DNA from: Lucifuga dentata
Taxonomy: Eukaryota > Chordata > Actinopteri > Ophidiiformes > Bythitidae
NCBI GenBank assembly: GCA_014773175.1
Contig: VXCM01003529.1
Span: 1-64,000, forward strand
DNA: 64,000 nucleotides
Direction of reading: 5' to 3'
Positions 1-11,928 of this stretch are shown piece by piece (position 1 is the stretch's first letter; each line of letters opens with the position of its first letter). The notes below the pieces were generated by a model, which saw only the letters and a list, made by a program, of their open reading frames with translations, did not search any database and was not told where the DNA came from. A program made the position numbers and the translations under genes.

Positions 1-215
1 TTACTGTAACTTTGCTTTGATCTTTTTAATGTCCCTACTTTTACTATAATTATTCTAATATTGGGGTTTTAGTGTTTTATTGTTGCATGTTTTTTTTTTT
101 GGTTTTGTTTTGTTTGTTTTTTTTGTTTCTTTTACTGTAAAGTGTATCGGGACCATGATGCATGGTGATTTTGCACTTTAAATAAATTGATTGATTGATT
201 GATTGATTGATTTTT
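1..215 (+). repeat. Retroelement 3' tail ending in (ATTG)n
   Basis: AT-rich sequence with T-runs leads into TTGCACTTTAAATAAATTG and then about six copies of the tetramer ATTG (about 184-212). A poly(A)-signal-like segment followed by a short tandem tail is the usual 3' end of fish LINEs and SINEs. No coding sequence is visible and the family cannot be named. The 5' end lies outside the window. Confidence 0.5.
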
Positions 216-1611
216 GAGTCTGCTGTTAATATTAGAGGTACAGATTATCTAGTAGAAATACTGCTTTCCATTCATCAATTTATCCATTTTGCTGCTGCTG
301 TAAGAAAAGGCTCTAATATTTAAGTGTTTTGTATGTAATCACACTGATGCTACTTGACTGATTAGTTTGTTCTCCCTGGTTGTATGCTTGGTAATCAAGC
401 ACAATAGCCGATGTAATGTTCACATGCATGTACACACTGTTCAGAAGCTTTTTGGTGAATCAGTCTTTTTGTCAACATATCACTCTTTAGGAACCTCACA
501 ACTTGATTTTTTTAAACCGCTAAGCTGTCCAATGTCATCCAATAATCAATATAATAAATCCCGGCTTTGTGATGTTTATTAATGCATGTCCAGTTTTTAT
601 TAACACAGTTACAAGATTAAACTGTTCTGTTCAAGTCAAGTCATCTGTTATGCATGTATAAGCACATTTCATATACAGGAGAGTTTGATATGCTTCTCAC
701 ATAAATACATACTAATAACAGAACAATATGCTGTGCATGTCAACGAAAATTAGTTAAAATGATACAATTACATAGAAATTAAAAAAAGATGAAATATAGC
801 AATACAAAATATAGTAAATGTAAAATAAAACATAAAATAATTAGGAAAATAATATTATTTTTGAAAATAAAATTAATACATTAATAATTCAACAAGGCTA
901 AGGATAGCCTATATTATAAAATATGACTCAGCCTGCATTTTAGCCCATGGCTTTTGAATCTGCTGCTCTAAGAAATAAAAATAACTCAGGCAATCCTTAA
1001 TATGATATCCACATTGAGCAAACAGCACTAGTCAGACCACTTCATCTGTATTTTAATCCATGTCATCCATTATTCATTGGTTCATCTATTATTAGGTATT
1101 CATATCATTTGTCTTGATTTTGCTCTCTGCACTGGCCAGACATAATGCAATAATAAGGATCCTCTGTGTCAACTGGATCTTTATACATACATACCAAGCA
1201 GACCAGGCCATAAACACATCAATGCTTGCTGCACATAATTACAAAAGTAAAAGCCCATGAACATGCTATAGGTTGAATCGTTGTTTGCATGAAAAAGCAA
1301 TATAACTCATTGTCCATTACAATGAAATCACTGACTCTCTTTCCAGATGTCTGCAAACACACAGTCATTGTTCTATTTCGCCAGTTCCAAGTTTACAGTG
1401 TTTTGTCATTGAGAAGCATAACAAAAATATTTTATTGACTGGCCCAAATGCTGTCTTTGTCATTACTGAAGAGAATGATGATTACATCTTATATAAAATG
1501 AATACAAAGAGGATTACATGGTGTGAGTGCAGAGAATAAATCAGATTTTTGACAGACCAGACCAGCATCAATCATCACCAAACAAGCTTGCAGTCCTGCA
1601 TTGACTTTCAG

Positions 1612-1613
<2 letters not shown>

Positions 1614-1669
<56 letters not shown>
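1614..1669. repeat. (TAA)n microsatellite
   Basis: About 18 uninterrupted TAA units. Likely length-polymorphic. Confidence 0.95.
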
Positions 1670-1671
<2 letters not shown>

Positions 1672-2264
1672 AAGATTATAAAGATAACTTTTATGATAAA
1701 TGAAATGTAACTTTTGAAATAAAAATACTTTTAGATGTGATTTCAAAACAAGATTGAAATGTATTTTTGTGCACTGAGACAAATGGTCATAAAATGAATG
1801 GTCTTATATAAACAATTATAATTTTTTCTCTCACATTAATAAGTTAAGTGAATTTATTGAACAATAACAGCAGAGAGAACGGTCTGACAGCTGTAATTTC
1901 TGCTCACTTCAATGTAATTTCTTAAAATGTTTTGGGGCTGCAGGGTTTCTAAAAACAGCTCTCACTATTAACTCTGGCATTTTTGCATTGTCCTTAACCT
2001 AATGGACAAGTGGGAGGAATGTGTTGTGAAGTGAAAGACTGTTAATTAATCTCTGTAATCCCTGTCACCACTTCTCCTTTCTTAAAATTTGTGTTGAACT
2101 TCCTGAGAAACATCGCCATGGAAACAGAGCCTGAAGAAAGTTAGATTTATGGTTATGAACTCCTTAAATCTTTGTGACCTTCAATTAGACACAGTGTACA
2201 GCTGATGTAAAGATGCCACTTCCACATTAGATTTTTAATGTGTGATCCCATCGTTAAAAAGAAG

Positions 2265-2945
2265 GCACCCCTACCTCTGCCAAGGCCAACAAAATCCCCA
2301 ATAAAAAATTTTGTATTAAAAAATGAGCCACTATGCTAAATTTAATTGAAATTGGCCCATTAACATTTATTTTATAGTGTTAAGATTTCCTGCTTCAGAT
2401 GTCATTTCTGCTGACTTGAATGTAATTTCTTCAAGTGTTCTGCTCCAGGGCCAAAGTTAGTACCAACATCAGAATTAACCTGCTGTTGCTACGTTTAGCT
2501 GCAGCCACAGAAAACTCAGGGACTCTGCTCATTTCTTGAGAAGTCGTAGCCTTTTATTTACAGCAAACTCAACTTCATTCTGTGATTCACTGTTACTGTC
2601 ATAGTACAGCAGTTATGATAAGCTGCCTCTGCTCCGATCACCAACATCAACCTGCTCTGCACACTGCCACACACATCTCTGTCTCTCTCTCTCTCGCTTG
2701 CTTGCACACACACACACACACACACATGCACTCACTGCCGTCCTACCCTCACAACAATAGGCTAAAAACGTCTTCTGGATTCAGATATGAAAATTTGTTC
2801 CTTGACATTATCTGTCTGTCCCTCACATTTCATCCAACTTCATCCATAACTTTTTGAGATATCCTGCTAACAAACAAACAAACAAACAAACAAAGAAACA
2901 AACAAATGCTGGTAATTACACAACCTTTGGGTTGTCTCCACCTGA
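2265..2945. repeat. Dispersed repeat with CTCTGCCAAGG end (copy 1)
   Basis: It begins with CTCTGCCAAGGCCAACAAAA and a segment ending in GGCCCATTAACATTTATTTT. It ends with a block around TTTTTGAGATATCCTGCTAA, a (CAAA)n run and CCTTTGGGTTGTCTCC. The same order of blocks recurs at 46905-47240 and, more diverged, at 58345-58650 and 59405-59875. The termini are roughly inverted (CTCTGCCAAGG against CCTTGG-GAG), which suggests a short inverted-repeat element. I do not know its family name. Copy 1 carries unrelated sequence in its middle. Confidence 0.55.
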
Positions 2946-3499
2946 AACTAGAGCTAAACTGGATAGGACTTTTAATAAAAGGACAAACAACTCTTTCGAT
3001 ATTTTATAATACTGTTAAAGGTTTGTTTACATCAATGAATTTGTAAACACTGCAGGAAAAAAAAGACAAATTCATGAAACACTGATTTGTCGACAAACTA
3101 ATTTGTTTGACTTTTCCTTTTTTGTTGCTTACTATCCATCTCCTTTACTGTGACTAGTTTTAATGCACTTCTCATTTCGTTGATAATTTTTTTTTCATGA
3201 TGTCTGTGCTTGTTTTCTGGCATTTTCACTTTCAGCATCTGCCTGTTCTTCTACCTTACCAGTCAACAAGTCTTAATGCTGTAGCTTTTAATGGTAGTTT
3301 TCACATATAGCAGAAGGAAGCAACACCTACAAGTGTGACTTTGCCTTTTTTTTCCCCCCATTCTCTCACCCCACATCCCTAATTTCTTACTGTGAAAACT
3401 GTGATTATTTCTTACATTTTTATTTTTGGTTGTTTTCCTTGAGGTGATCATTTTCTCTTCTCTTTTTTCCCTCTCATCTCATGATGATGGTGAATGAGG

Positions 3500-3752
3500 A
3501 GAGAGGTCTGACCACACCCCGGGGCTTTGCTTTGCGCAGCGTCGTGGGTTTGTATGGACGTGGAGGGGCTGGACGCGCACACGACGCGCAGCATGCGGGA
3601 TCTGGAGGCGCAGCGAGTGTTTACAAAAGTTCCAGCTGATGGAAACTAAACGGAGCGTAAAACCGACGCATCTTCCTTCATTCTGTCATTTCTGCACACT
3701 TATATGTGCAAAAGGCTGAACCCACGCCGTCCTTCTTCGTTCGCACGTCAAT
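3500..3752 (+). promoter_or_regulatory. gnrhr: Candidate gnrhr promoter and 5' UTR exon
   Basis: A short island rich in CG dinucleotides stands out from AT-rich flanks (about 3520-3750). It ends in a strong splice donor, GTCAAT|GTAAGT, at 3752/3753. The next acceptor-like site on the plus strand before the receptor start is TTTATACCAG near 6010. The simplest reading is a non-coding first exon spliced to the coding exon at 6066 across a 2.2-kb intron. This is inference. A 5' RACE or RNA-seq junction 3752 to about 6011 would confirm it. Confidence 0.45.
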
Positions 3753-4811
3753 GTAAGTTGCGTTTTTGAATTTTTTAAAATAGAAAATAATTTCTAATGT
3801 ACTTAAATTTAGTTTTATATATGTGTTAGAATAAAAATAAAAACATGCGCAACTCTTCATATATTTAGGAATTGCGCGTTTTCTCCTTGCAGATTTGGAG
3901 ATGAAACTATTTAAGTGATTTGCTCATAATGATCATTCAATGTGTTATTGTTAGTTTTCTAGGAATTTTATTAATAAATAATACAGATGGAATAATCAAG
4001 TTTACACAATAAAATGCTTTCTATGAGACAGGTGAGAGAGATTTTAAATGAAGTCTGGCTTCTAGAGTAAATGAGCTGCAGAAGGCATAATGTGCGAAGT
4101 AATGCATGATAATGATCTTTCTCTAAGTTAATCACATTGACTTGGCCTTTGCAATTTCGTCGTGTGCGTGTGCATGTGTGCGCGTGCGTGTGTGGTGTTT
4201 CTCTTTATTAGGACCTTTTAGAATTAAATATTCACAGAACAGTTCTGACAGCTGGGATGTCCAGATTAAATCCTCAATACAAAGTAAATAGACATCACTA
4301 ATCTGAAGAAGTGTGGAATTTTTTCAGAGGTAATAAACACAAACACACACACACACGCATGCAGCTATTTTCATTTTTCACTCTTGTTGCAAAAACTGAT
4401 AAAAACCATGACACTTAACAACAACATTATGTGTGTGTGATGTGTGTGTGACTAATGGACTTCTGTCACTGCCATCTTGTCAAAAGCTGGTGTATCATTA
4501 AAAATGGCTGCATTCCATTTAGATGTACCAGCATTTAGTTATCCTGGCTCAGTGACACATTAATCAGTAGTCATGTTTTTAGTTACACTTCTGCTTTTCC
4601 TGCTTTGAAACGGCAAAATGTTTGCAGTGACAGAGGACTATTGAATGTGACTTGTGTACATGTATGGATAAGTGTGGTTAAAGGACAACACCAGCGGTTT
4701 TGCAGGTGGAAGCTGATTTATACTGACATTGAACTAATAATAATCTATTCTACCAACACTTCCTCCTCTGACTCTTTAATGGAATTTATCACCATTACAT
4801 GAGATAATGCA

Positions 4812-5268
4812 GCGCTGACCAAAAGTATTGCACTCCCCCTGTATTTTTGTGTAAACTTTTCTTTCTGAATTAAAATACCACTCCAAACACAACAACATTA
4901 ATTTTTTTAGTGTTAGAGTAAGTACAACTGCAAAAAATAAAAAAGCCAATAGTTCTTAATAGTGTCAAGTAGGAAGACACTTTTGACAGAATGTTAAGAT
5001 TTGAAGAATACCAATATTATTAGTAGAGATCAAACAGGAAGTTAAAACATCTTCTTTGAGGTAGGGTCATGTGTTTTCACTGACTTGTAGAAATATTGTA
5101 GTCATATTACCTACTCTGAAATCCAAATTTAAGTCTAAAGAATAGTTGAATATTCTGAACGAATACTTAACTACTTGTAAAACACCAATAAATGAATTTT
5201 GTTGTGTTTAGAGTGGTACTTTGGTAAAGTTTACACAAAAATACAGGGGCAATACTTTTGGCCAGCGA
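4812..5268. mobile_element. Tc1/mariner-like MITE in gnrhr 5' intron
   Basis: The left end, GCTGACCAAAAGTATTGC, continues for about 85 bp. It is matched in inverted orientation by the right end, GCAATACTTTTGGCCAGC. Shared inner blocks include TTTTTGTGTAAACTTT and CCACTC-AAACACAACAA. CCAAAAGTATTG termini are common in fish Tc1-like elements. The 0.46-kb body has no transposase frame, so the element is non-autonomous. It lies in the putative 5' intron of the receptor gene. Confidence 0.7.
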
Positions 5269-6021
5269 TGTACATTGTATCCCAAATCCCTTGTGCAAGA
5301 GCAATAAACATTGTTCTTACTGCAGTAATGGGCTATGCAAACATCTGGTGTATAAGTATATTGACAGGTCTGAAGCTGGTGTTACTGACAGGTTATCATG
5401 TTGTGATTGTTATGTTTTAATGGTCAACAAGACTCTAGTTGTCTCATAGAAATGAAATATTTAAATCCAGATGTTTATATTGTGGTGTTAATGCACTATA
5501 GTCATTAATACACCCAGTTGTGCTTTGTAGGTGTTGATTAGGTGAAGCAATATGCCTGCCTACCAACTATATAATGCTGTTTGTCAGACTAGCCAGGACA
5601 CTGACCAAGGCCTTTGAAATGTGCCTTTCAAATGTAATATATTCTTTTTGATTGAGAAAAAAAACGTAATTTCAGGTATTTATACACTAAATCATCACAA
5701 TTTATCTCTGTTTCTTTACATCATGTCAGTTCATTTGCTACATTAAGAATTCAGACCATTCATACCATTTGCTAGAGGCTAAATTGGCTCTATACATGTC
5801 CCTGTTCCCCACAATTCCTTAGGTTCACCTTTCCATCTCACTGACTTGTAATGCAGATGCTAAGGCTTCCATAAATGTATATTACTTCCTCCTGATGAGC
5901 CACTGTATTATTCATTCATGGACTTTTTGTATCGCTGTTCTATGTATTTAGATGATGTGCATCCACGTCTGACTCATTCAAGCTGCAACTTGTTCCTCCT
6001 TTATACCAGCTGACCTTCATC

Positions 6022-6069
6022 ATGGTGGATGAGCAGAATGTTTCTTCCTTTGCCAGCATCAGAAAATGA
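6022..6069 (+). CDS. uORF overlapping the gnrhr start codon
   Basis: ATG at 6022 opens a 15-codon frame (MVDEQNVSSFASIRK) that stops at TGA 6067-6069. This stop shares bases with the receptor ATG at 6066-6068, forming ATGA. If the mRNA starts upstream, as the 5' UTR exon suggests, ribosomes ending here sit exactly on the receptor start. This arrangement is compatible with termination-reinitiation control. No function is implied for the peptide. Confidence 0.5.
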   Translation: MVDEQNVSSFASIRK

Positions 6070-8836
6070 ATGCTACTTTCTGTGACTCTCCAGAGACAAT
6101 GCATCACCTGACTACAGGATACCAGCTGAATGCCACCTATAACTGCTCCTCGTCCCTTTCCAACTGGACAGCAGGGGGCGACGCTCTACAACTACCCACT
6201 TTTACCACAGCTGCTAAAGTCAGAGTGATCATCACCTTCATTTTGTGTGCCGTATCGGCCTTTTGCAACCTGGCTGTGCTGTGGGTGGCCCACAGCGATG
6301 GCAAGCGTAAATCCCACATCAGGGTCCTGATAATCAACCTGACGGTGGCTGACCTGTTGGTGACCTTCATCATCATGCCTGTGGACGCCGTGTGGAACAT
6401 CACAGTTCAGTGGCTTGCTGGAGACTTTGCCTGCAGGCTGCTGATGTTTCTTAAGCTGCATGCGATGTACTCCTGCGCCTTTGTCACCGTGGTGATAAGT
6501 TTGGATAGACAATCAGCCATCCTCAACCCTCTGGCTATCAACAAGGCCAGTAAGAGGAACCGAGTCATGCTGACCGTGGCGTGGGTTATGAGTACCGTGC
6601 TGTCAGTCCCTCAGGTAAGATCAGGTACACAGCTGGCAACATGAGATCAGGGGTCAATCACGACTTGGTTTGTCAGTTTGATTATATAAGGTTGGATAGC
6701 AGTAAAATTGACTTGTTTATGTGGTCACAGTCAAACTGTTGATCTTTCAATGCTTAACACATGGGTGACATTTTAGCATCAGGCTAAATTTTTGCATCAG
6801 GCATGTTAATATCATGACAGATAAGCTTTGTAGTGAGATGTTTGGGTATGGCTGCACAGCTCCATCGACAAATGGAAAATCTGATTGGTGCTTCTGTGTT
6901 ATGTTTAATCTCTACACCTTGGTTACGAATATGTCTGTTTTCACCAATCTTTAAAAGGTCAGCTCACCAAAAAACATTTCCCTCTAAGCATCTAGCCATG
7001 CAGATAGTTATGGTTTAATTTGCTGAGGTTTTGAGATATTCACCTCTGAGATCATATAATGAAGACAACACAATGGAGGTTAATGGCCTATCAGAAATGT
7101 CATGTAAAGATTGAACTGAACGTTGAATGTTGTGATTACTCTGGATAATCCATAGATCTGTGAGCAGTTTACACACTATATACCTTCAGGAGAATGATGA
7201 TCACATGTCAATTTCGAAGCTTTCAGCATCACAAACAGCTATCTCTGCTGTACTGGGATGTCTCTGTAAATACAACTAGTGATAAGATGTATTTATTTAA
7301 ATGATTTTGGTGAACTCATCCTTTAAAGGATTGTTATGCAAGATTTAAAAAGGGGAACTGAATACTGAGAGCCGAGATTAGTTTGGTATCCTGATCATAT
7401 CAACATCAGAATGTGGGAAGTAAACACAGAATGATGATGTGGCCACAATTCAGAGGAAAAACATGCCTGAAAATGTTTTCTCAATGTCGATCATTTCCAT
7501 CTGCAGATATTCCTTTTCCACAGTGTCACCATCGTCCATCCTGAGGACTTCACTCAGTGCACCACGCGTGGAAGTTTCATCACCCACTGGCATGAGACTG
7601 CCTATAACATGTTCACTTTCTCCTGCCTTTTCCTGCTGCCGCTCATCATCATGATCATCTGTTACACCAGGATCTTCTTTGAGATCTCCAAGCGACTGAA
7701 GGACAACGGTTAGTTCAAATCAAGAACCATTTTACTGTACATCAGTAGTAATTTGGTAACATTACTGCTGTGTTTGTTAGTTATTTTGCCTCTTATGAGC
7801 TATAGCGCCCTCAGCAGGGACTAGGTAGATTTGCTAAGGCTGTAGTTACTTGTGGTTCAAGACTGGACTCCATTGGTGTTTCCAAAGTTCTGTCCACTCC
7901 ATTCACTTCCATAAGGGGGCCAGTACATTAAAATTTTTTTTTAGAAGTGCAGGGCACTTGTTACAGCGTATTCCTCCACCAAGACTGAACAAACCTACAC
8001 AGAATATGCCTTATTCTACTAATACACTGTCCTAAAGAGAAAGAAATGACTATAATAAACATAATGCTTTTCTAGCTCTCTCTTATAACTGTTATAATTA
8101 TTATAACCAGCTACATGCTACTGAATAAGCATCATCTCAGCTACACATACATGGTTAATGCATGTTGCTAGCAAAGGGAAAACAAAATCTGAATTTAAAA
8201 GGGAAGAGCTCTACATAGTGCCCTTAATAAATAAAAGACTGTTTCTGTGCATTCAAGCCTTCTCTCATCTGTCTAATACATGTCTTCTGCCTGTCATGTG
8301 TTCTTCTCATAGTATCCTCCAACGAAATGCATTTGAGGTGTTCCAAGAATAACATCCCCCGAGCCCGGATGAGAGCTCTCAAAATGAGTATTGTGATAGT
8401 CTCATCTTTCATTATCTGCTGGACTCCGTACTACCTGCTGGGCTTGTGGTACTGGTTCTTTCCTGATGATCTGGAGGGTAAAGTGTCCCACTCTTTAAGC
8501 CATATTTTATTCATTTTTGGGCTTGTCAACGCCTGCCTGGATCCAGTTATCTACAGCCTGTTCACCATTCACTTTCGAAAAGGGCTGCGGAGGTTTTACT
8601 ACAACACCACTGTGGTGACAGAGCTGGACAACAGCATGGTCATAACGGGCTCTTTCACTTCTGCTGCCATTTCTTTGCCTGCGAGAAGAGAAGTGAGCGC
8701 TGCCTGCCAGCAAAGGTTTACATTGTCCAGTGACACTCAAAGCCAAAAGCCTGTTTCCATTAAAAGTACCTATTTAAAAGTGTGTAATGATGCAGAGAGG
8801 GATCCTGACCAGTCCAGCCCTGAGAGTATGATGTGA
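6066..8836 (+). CDS. gnrhr: Gonadotropin-releasing hormone receptor (3 coding exons, 424 aa)
   Basis: Class A GPCR of the GnRH receptor family, acting at the plasma membrane, classically of pituitary gonadotropes, and coupling to Gq/11. Exons: 6066-6614, 7507-7708, 8313-8836. Phases chain (0, 1) to 424 residues. N-glycosylation sequons lie at N2, N22, N26 and N33. TM1 is about residues 52-74 and TM2 about 86-108, with Asp in LTVADLL. The TM3 end reads DRQ (about 147-149) where most class A receptors have DRY. TM7 carries NACLDPVIYS, so both TM2 and TM7 have Asp, as in non-mammalian GnRH receptors. About 90 residues of Ser/Thr-rich cytoplasmic tail follow; mammalian type I lacks this tail. The intron in TM4 (after VLSVPQ) is the family position. 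Fish carry several paralogues and the exact subtype is not resolved here. The next gene, wdr93, is convergent. Confidence 0.93.
6951..7329. mobile_element. Short inverted-repeat element in gnrhr intron
   Basis: The ends are imperfect inverted repeats: CTTTAAAAGGTCAGCTCACC on the left and GGTGAACTCATCCTTTAAAG on the right, separated by about 340 bp of non-coding sequence. It fills much of the intron between coding exons 1 and 2. It looks like a MITE. The family is not identified. Confidence 0.5.
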
Positions 8837-11552
8837 AGAGGATTGAAACTCCCTGAGAATTTTTACTCATGTCTTATAAATGTATAATTTATTCTGTATC
8901 TGATGTGGGGTGTTGTATTTCTTAAATATTGTTTTCATTTGGCTTTCAATCTGCAGCAAATGATGACTAAACATTACAGCTACATTTGTTTGGAAACTAT
9001 AGAACGAAGGCAGGAAATTTCATAAAAATATACACAACACAGACAAACTTCACAAATCTGATAAAAATAAATGTTTAGCTTTTCTGTAAATTTGTAACTT
9101 GTGGTCACCTTGAAATAAATTTATTGGGGTCTTGAGCATCTGTGGTATTGTATGTTGTTCAAAATGTTCCCAATTTTCAGAAATTACAGAAACTCTGCAG
9201 GAGACGAAAGAAATAGACGTACTGTAAGCATACAAATTTCACAGTAATGCCATGTGATTTGTGTCAATCATTTTTATTTCTGTGCTGATGTGTAGCACAG
9301 AAGTCCTGAGCGAACTGTAATATCTATAATCAATGATGAGTCATGGCGTCCAACAGGAAAGGCCATCTACAAATTGATGTGCTAGGGTACATATACTGTA
9401 TAACTTGTATCTAGAACTGTCTTTAGCTGTACAACCACATGTAAAATGTGTGGAACCAAGCATGATTAAGACGTGATGGGTCAGGTGCAGTTTAATGTTT
9501 TACGAGTATCTCATCCAATCTGAGGAATGTATAATTTTAACTGAAATTATTGGTACATTGGAAGGAATTTATTAACATACAAGAACAGACTTTATAGATC
9601 TCTTGAGGAACATTTAATATACATGAATTTTGCAGAAAATTGAGTTTAGATCATTATGGAATCACAGCCAATTAATTTGTGCTTCATTCATGTTCTATAA
9701 AAGTAGCTGGAAGTTTGTGACATATAGCTTTACAGTGAGGATTTATAGGCTACATTGCAGATTTGCCCCATGGAATTTTTGTGTAAATATGCATACTGTG
9801 CCACTGAGAGAACTGAGATAATGCTTCTGCTTATGACCTTAGACAAAACATGGATGTTTTCTGAGATTTCAGTCTCACTAAGTGCTACAAAGTTGGATGA
9901 TTAAACGGTCATTTAGCTACACAGACAGAGCAGAATGAAACAAACAAATCCTCCCATACTTATTCATGCCACTTCCTTTGTATCACCTCCTTCCTCATGA
10001 TGGAAAAAGTCAGACTCATTTGGGAAATCTATTAAGTGGATTCAGGGGTTGGTTATAACATCAACTTATTTTACATTTAGAAAGAAAATGTTAAAGCAAA
10101 AAAATAATTAAATAAAAATAACAACTAAAATAAAAAATGCTAAAGACTAAGATTACTTATTACAGGAACAGAAGTACACAAAAACCTCAGTTTAACGTTT
10201 GCTAAGTTTAATTGAAGAAGCCAGTGCTGTATTATTTTTATTGATTCTTTTTCTGCTGTTGACAGAAACACATTCCAAGCTCCTTGAATAATGCACCTGT
10301 GCCTTTAATATTATTCCATGAATAACATCTGGCCTTTGGTATCAGCCTCAATAAAGCTTTTTAGAAATTCAAATGAGGCCTTCAAGTGACATATTAAAGT
10401 CAGTATCAGTTTCCTTTCATAAATAGACACCGTAGTATAATCTGATATTACAAGTGAACACAGAATACAAATTATGCAACACGGTAGAGAAATATTTCTG
10501 TGCCAGGAATACCAGACTATAACTACAGATCAGTGGAGTGAGTGAATTTATGGTTTTAATGCATTTTGGTTCCGAAATTCTCATTATTGCTTCAACACCA
10601 AATCAGTCTGAAATAACTCCAAACATTAAAGTTGCTAATTTAATGAATGTTCTCTGACAGATTAGCTAAACTCTGCAGTTATATCAGCTATTTTCATCTA
10701 ATTTACGACAGTTGATTGTGCTCCCTTGTATTTAATTTTGTGCCTTTATATGAGACATTAAACTATAATCATTACAATCATATTATTCATATGTGCTATG
10801 CATATGTCAATTTATCTAGTATTTGCTAAAGTCCACCTACAGTCTAAGTATACAGCTATAAAATGACCCATTTAGGCTTACTTGACATGTAATAAAGTTG
10901 CTGTCTATACAGTAGCATTAATAAATAATGAGAACTCAGTGACAACTGCAGAGATGTCTTCCTTTAACTGGTAAATTTGTTTGTCAGACATGTAACTGAG
11001 TCTTCATCACATAAAGTATATGTTACTGATAAAGAATTTTCTTTATCAGCAGCATAAAAAGAAATAAATTTCTTTTTATTTGCAATGCTGGCAACACACA
11101 GAGCTTTGATTGGAGGGGTCGCTGTGGTTTTCTAATGGCAGTAATGACCCCTTTGAGATATATAATTAAAGCCATTATGTGGAGAAACTGATTATCTATA
11201 AACAGTACGTGGCCATAGATTGAATCAGAAACCATAGCTCTGCTCTTTGACAGAGCTCTAAAATAAAGCAAACAGCAACAAGGATTCTGTCGTGAGAAAT
11301 AATCCTCTGTGATAATATTCAGAGATAATGTAAACATACGTGAACTTTTGATCGACAGATATGGAGGAGGAGGTTAGGGTGGTGGAGGGAGCTGCAGCAG
11401 CAGGTGTTGATGGTGTGAGGAGCATCAGCAGGAGTAACAGTGAAAAATGTCATGTTGGAAAGGCTGCCCTGATCTGATTTGATGTTACGAGTTATCTGGT
11501 ACATTCAGCTAATACAAGTGAGACTTGAGAAACAACAAAGTACTAACTCCCT
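8837..11552. other. gnrhr 3' UTR and gene-free spacer
   Basis: AATAAA-type signals near 9064 and 9114 could end the receptor mRNA. Beyond them I see no exon, RNA gene or recognisable transposon on either strand up to the wdr93 poly(A) signal. Confidence 0.55.
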
Positions 11553-11558
11553 TTTATT
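11553..11558 (-). terminator. wdr93: Poly(A) signal of the WD-repeat gene
   Basis: AATAAA on the minus strand (TTTATT on plus), about 370 bp past the stop codon at 11929. It is the most plausible cleavage signal found downstream of the gene. Confidence 0.5.
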
Positions 11559-11639
11559 TTTCTGTGTTAATGTTTTTGGACAAAACAGAATATACAATAT
11601 TTAAATACTACAGACCCCAACAAGTACCCTAACCCTAAC

Positions 11640-11745
11640 CTTAATTCTGGTGAGTCTGCATGTTTAAGGCCAACATATACTACCTGCATACATGTTATGT
11701 TACTGACAACCATTTTCCTAAACATAAAACAGGATTCTAGTTTTT
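11640..11745. repeat. Partial copy of TTAAAGGACC element
   Basis: GCATACATGTTATGTTACTGACAACC-type sequence resembles the inner part of the inverted-repeat family found at 16425, 29007 and 33666. No complete ends are present. Confidence 0.35.
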
Positions 11746-11928
11746 GTATTATTTTGTCAAATCCCCTAATCTTTCAAAATCAAATGTTCAGATGATGCAC
11801 ACCTTAAAATTCAATCTTTTGCCTTCTAAAACATTGCTCATTCAGCACTAAAAGTGTAAGGATTTTTTGTTTGTTTTTTTTTACCTCTGTGTGAAACATT
11901 TTGATTTGATGCAGTTTGTCAGGATGTT

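Larger units (their letters stand above)
216..3490. other. Gene-free upstream region
   Basis: No exon could be supported. The region is AT-rich and holds a (TAA)n microsatellite (1614-1669), a (CA)n run (about 2704-2726), a (CAAA)n run (about 2872-2906) and a dispersed repeat (2265-2945, listed separately). The leucine-rich minus-strand reading frame at 1489-1782 is only the TAA repeat read as TTA codons. Confidence 0.7.

Noticed and set aside
1489..1782. Minus-strand 97-codon frame with a long leucine run
   Set aside because: The leucines are the (TAA)n microsatellite read on the other strand; no other protein feature.
2112..2125. ATCGCCATGGAAAC, also an X-box consensus match
   Set aside because: No promoter or gene is supported nearby, and about two such matches are expected by chance in this much sequence.
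11623..11641. CCCTAACCCTAACC, telomere-like
   Set aside because: Only about two and a half units; too short for an interstitial telomeric tract.
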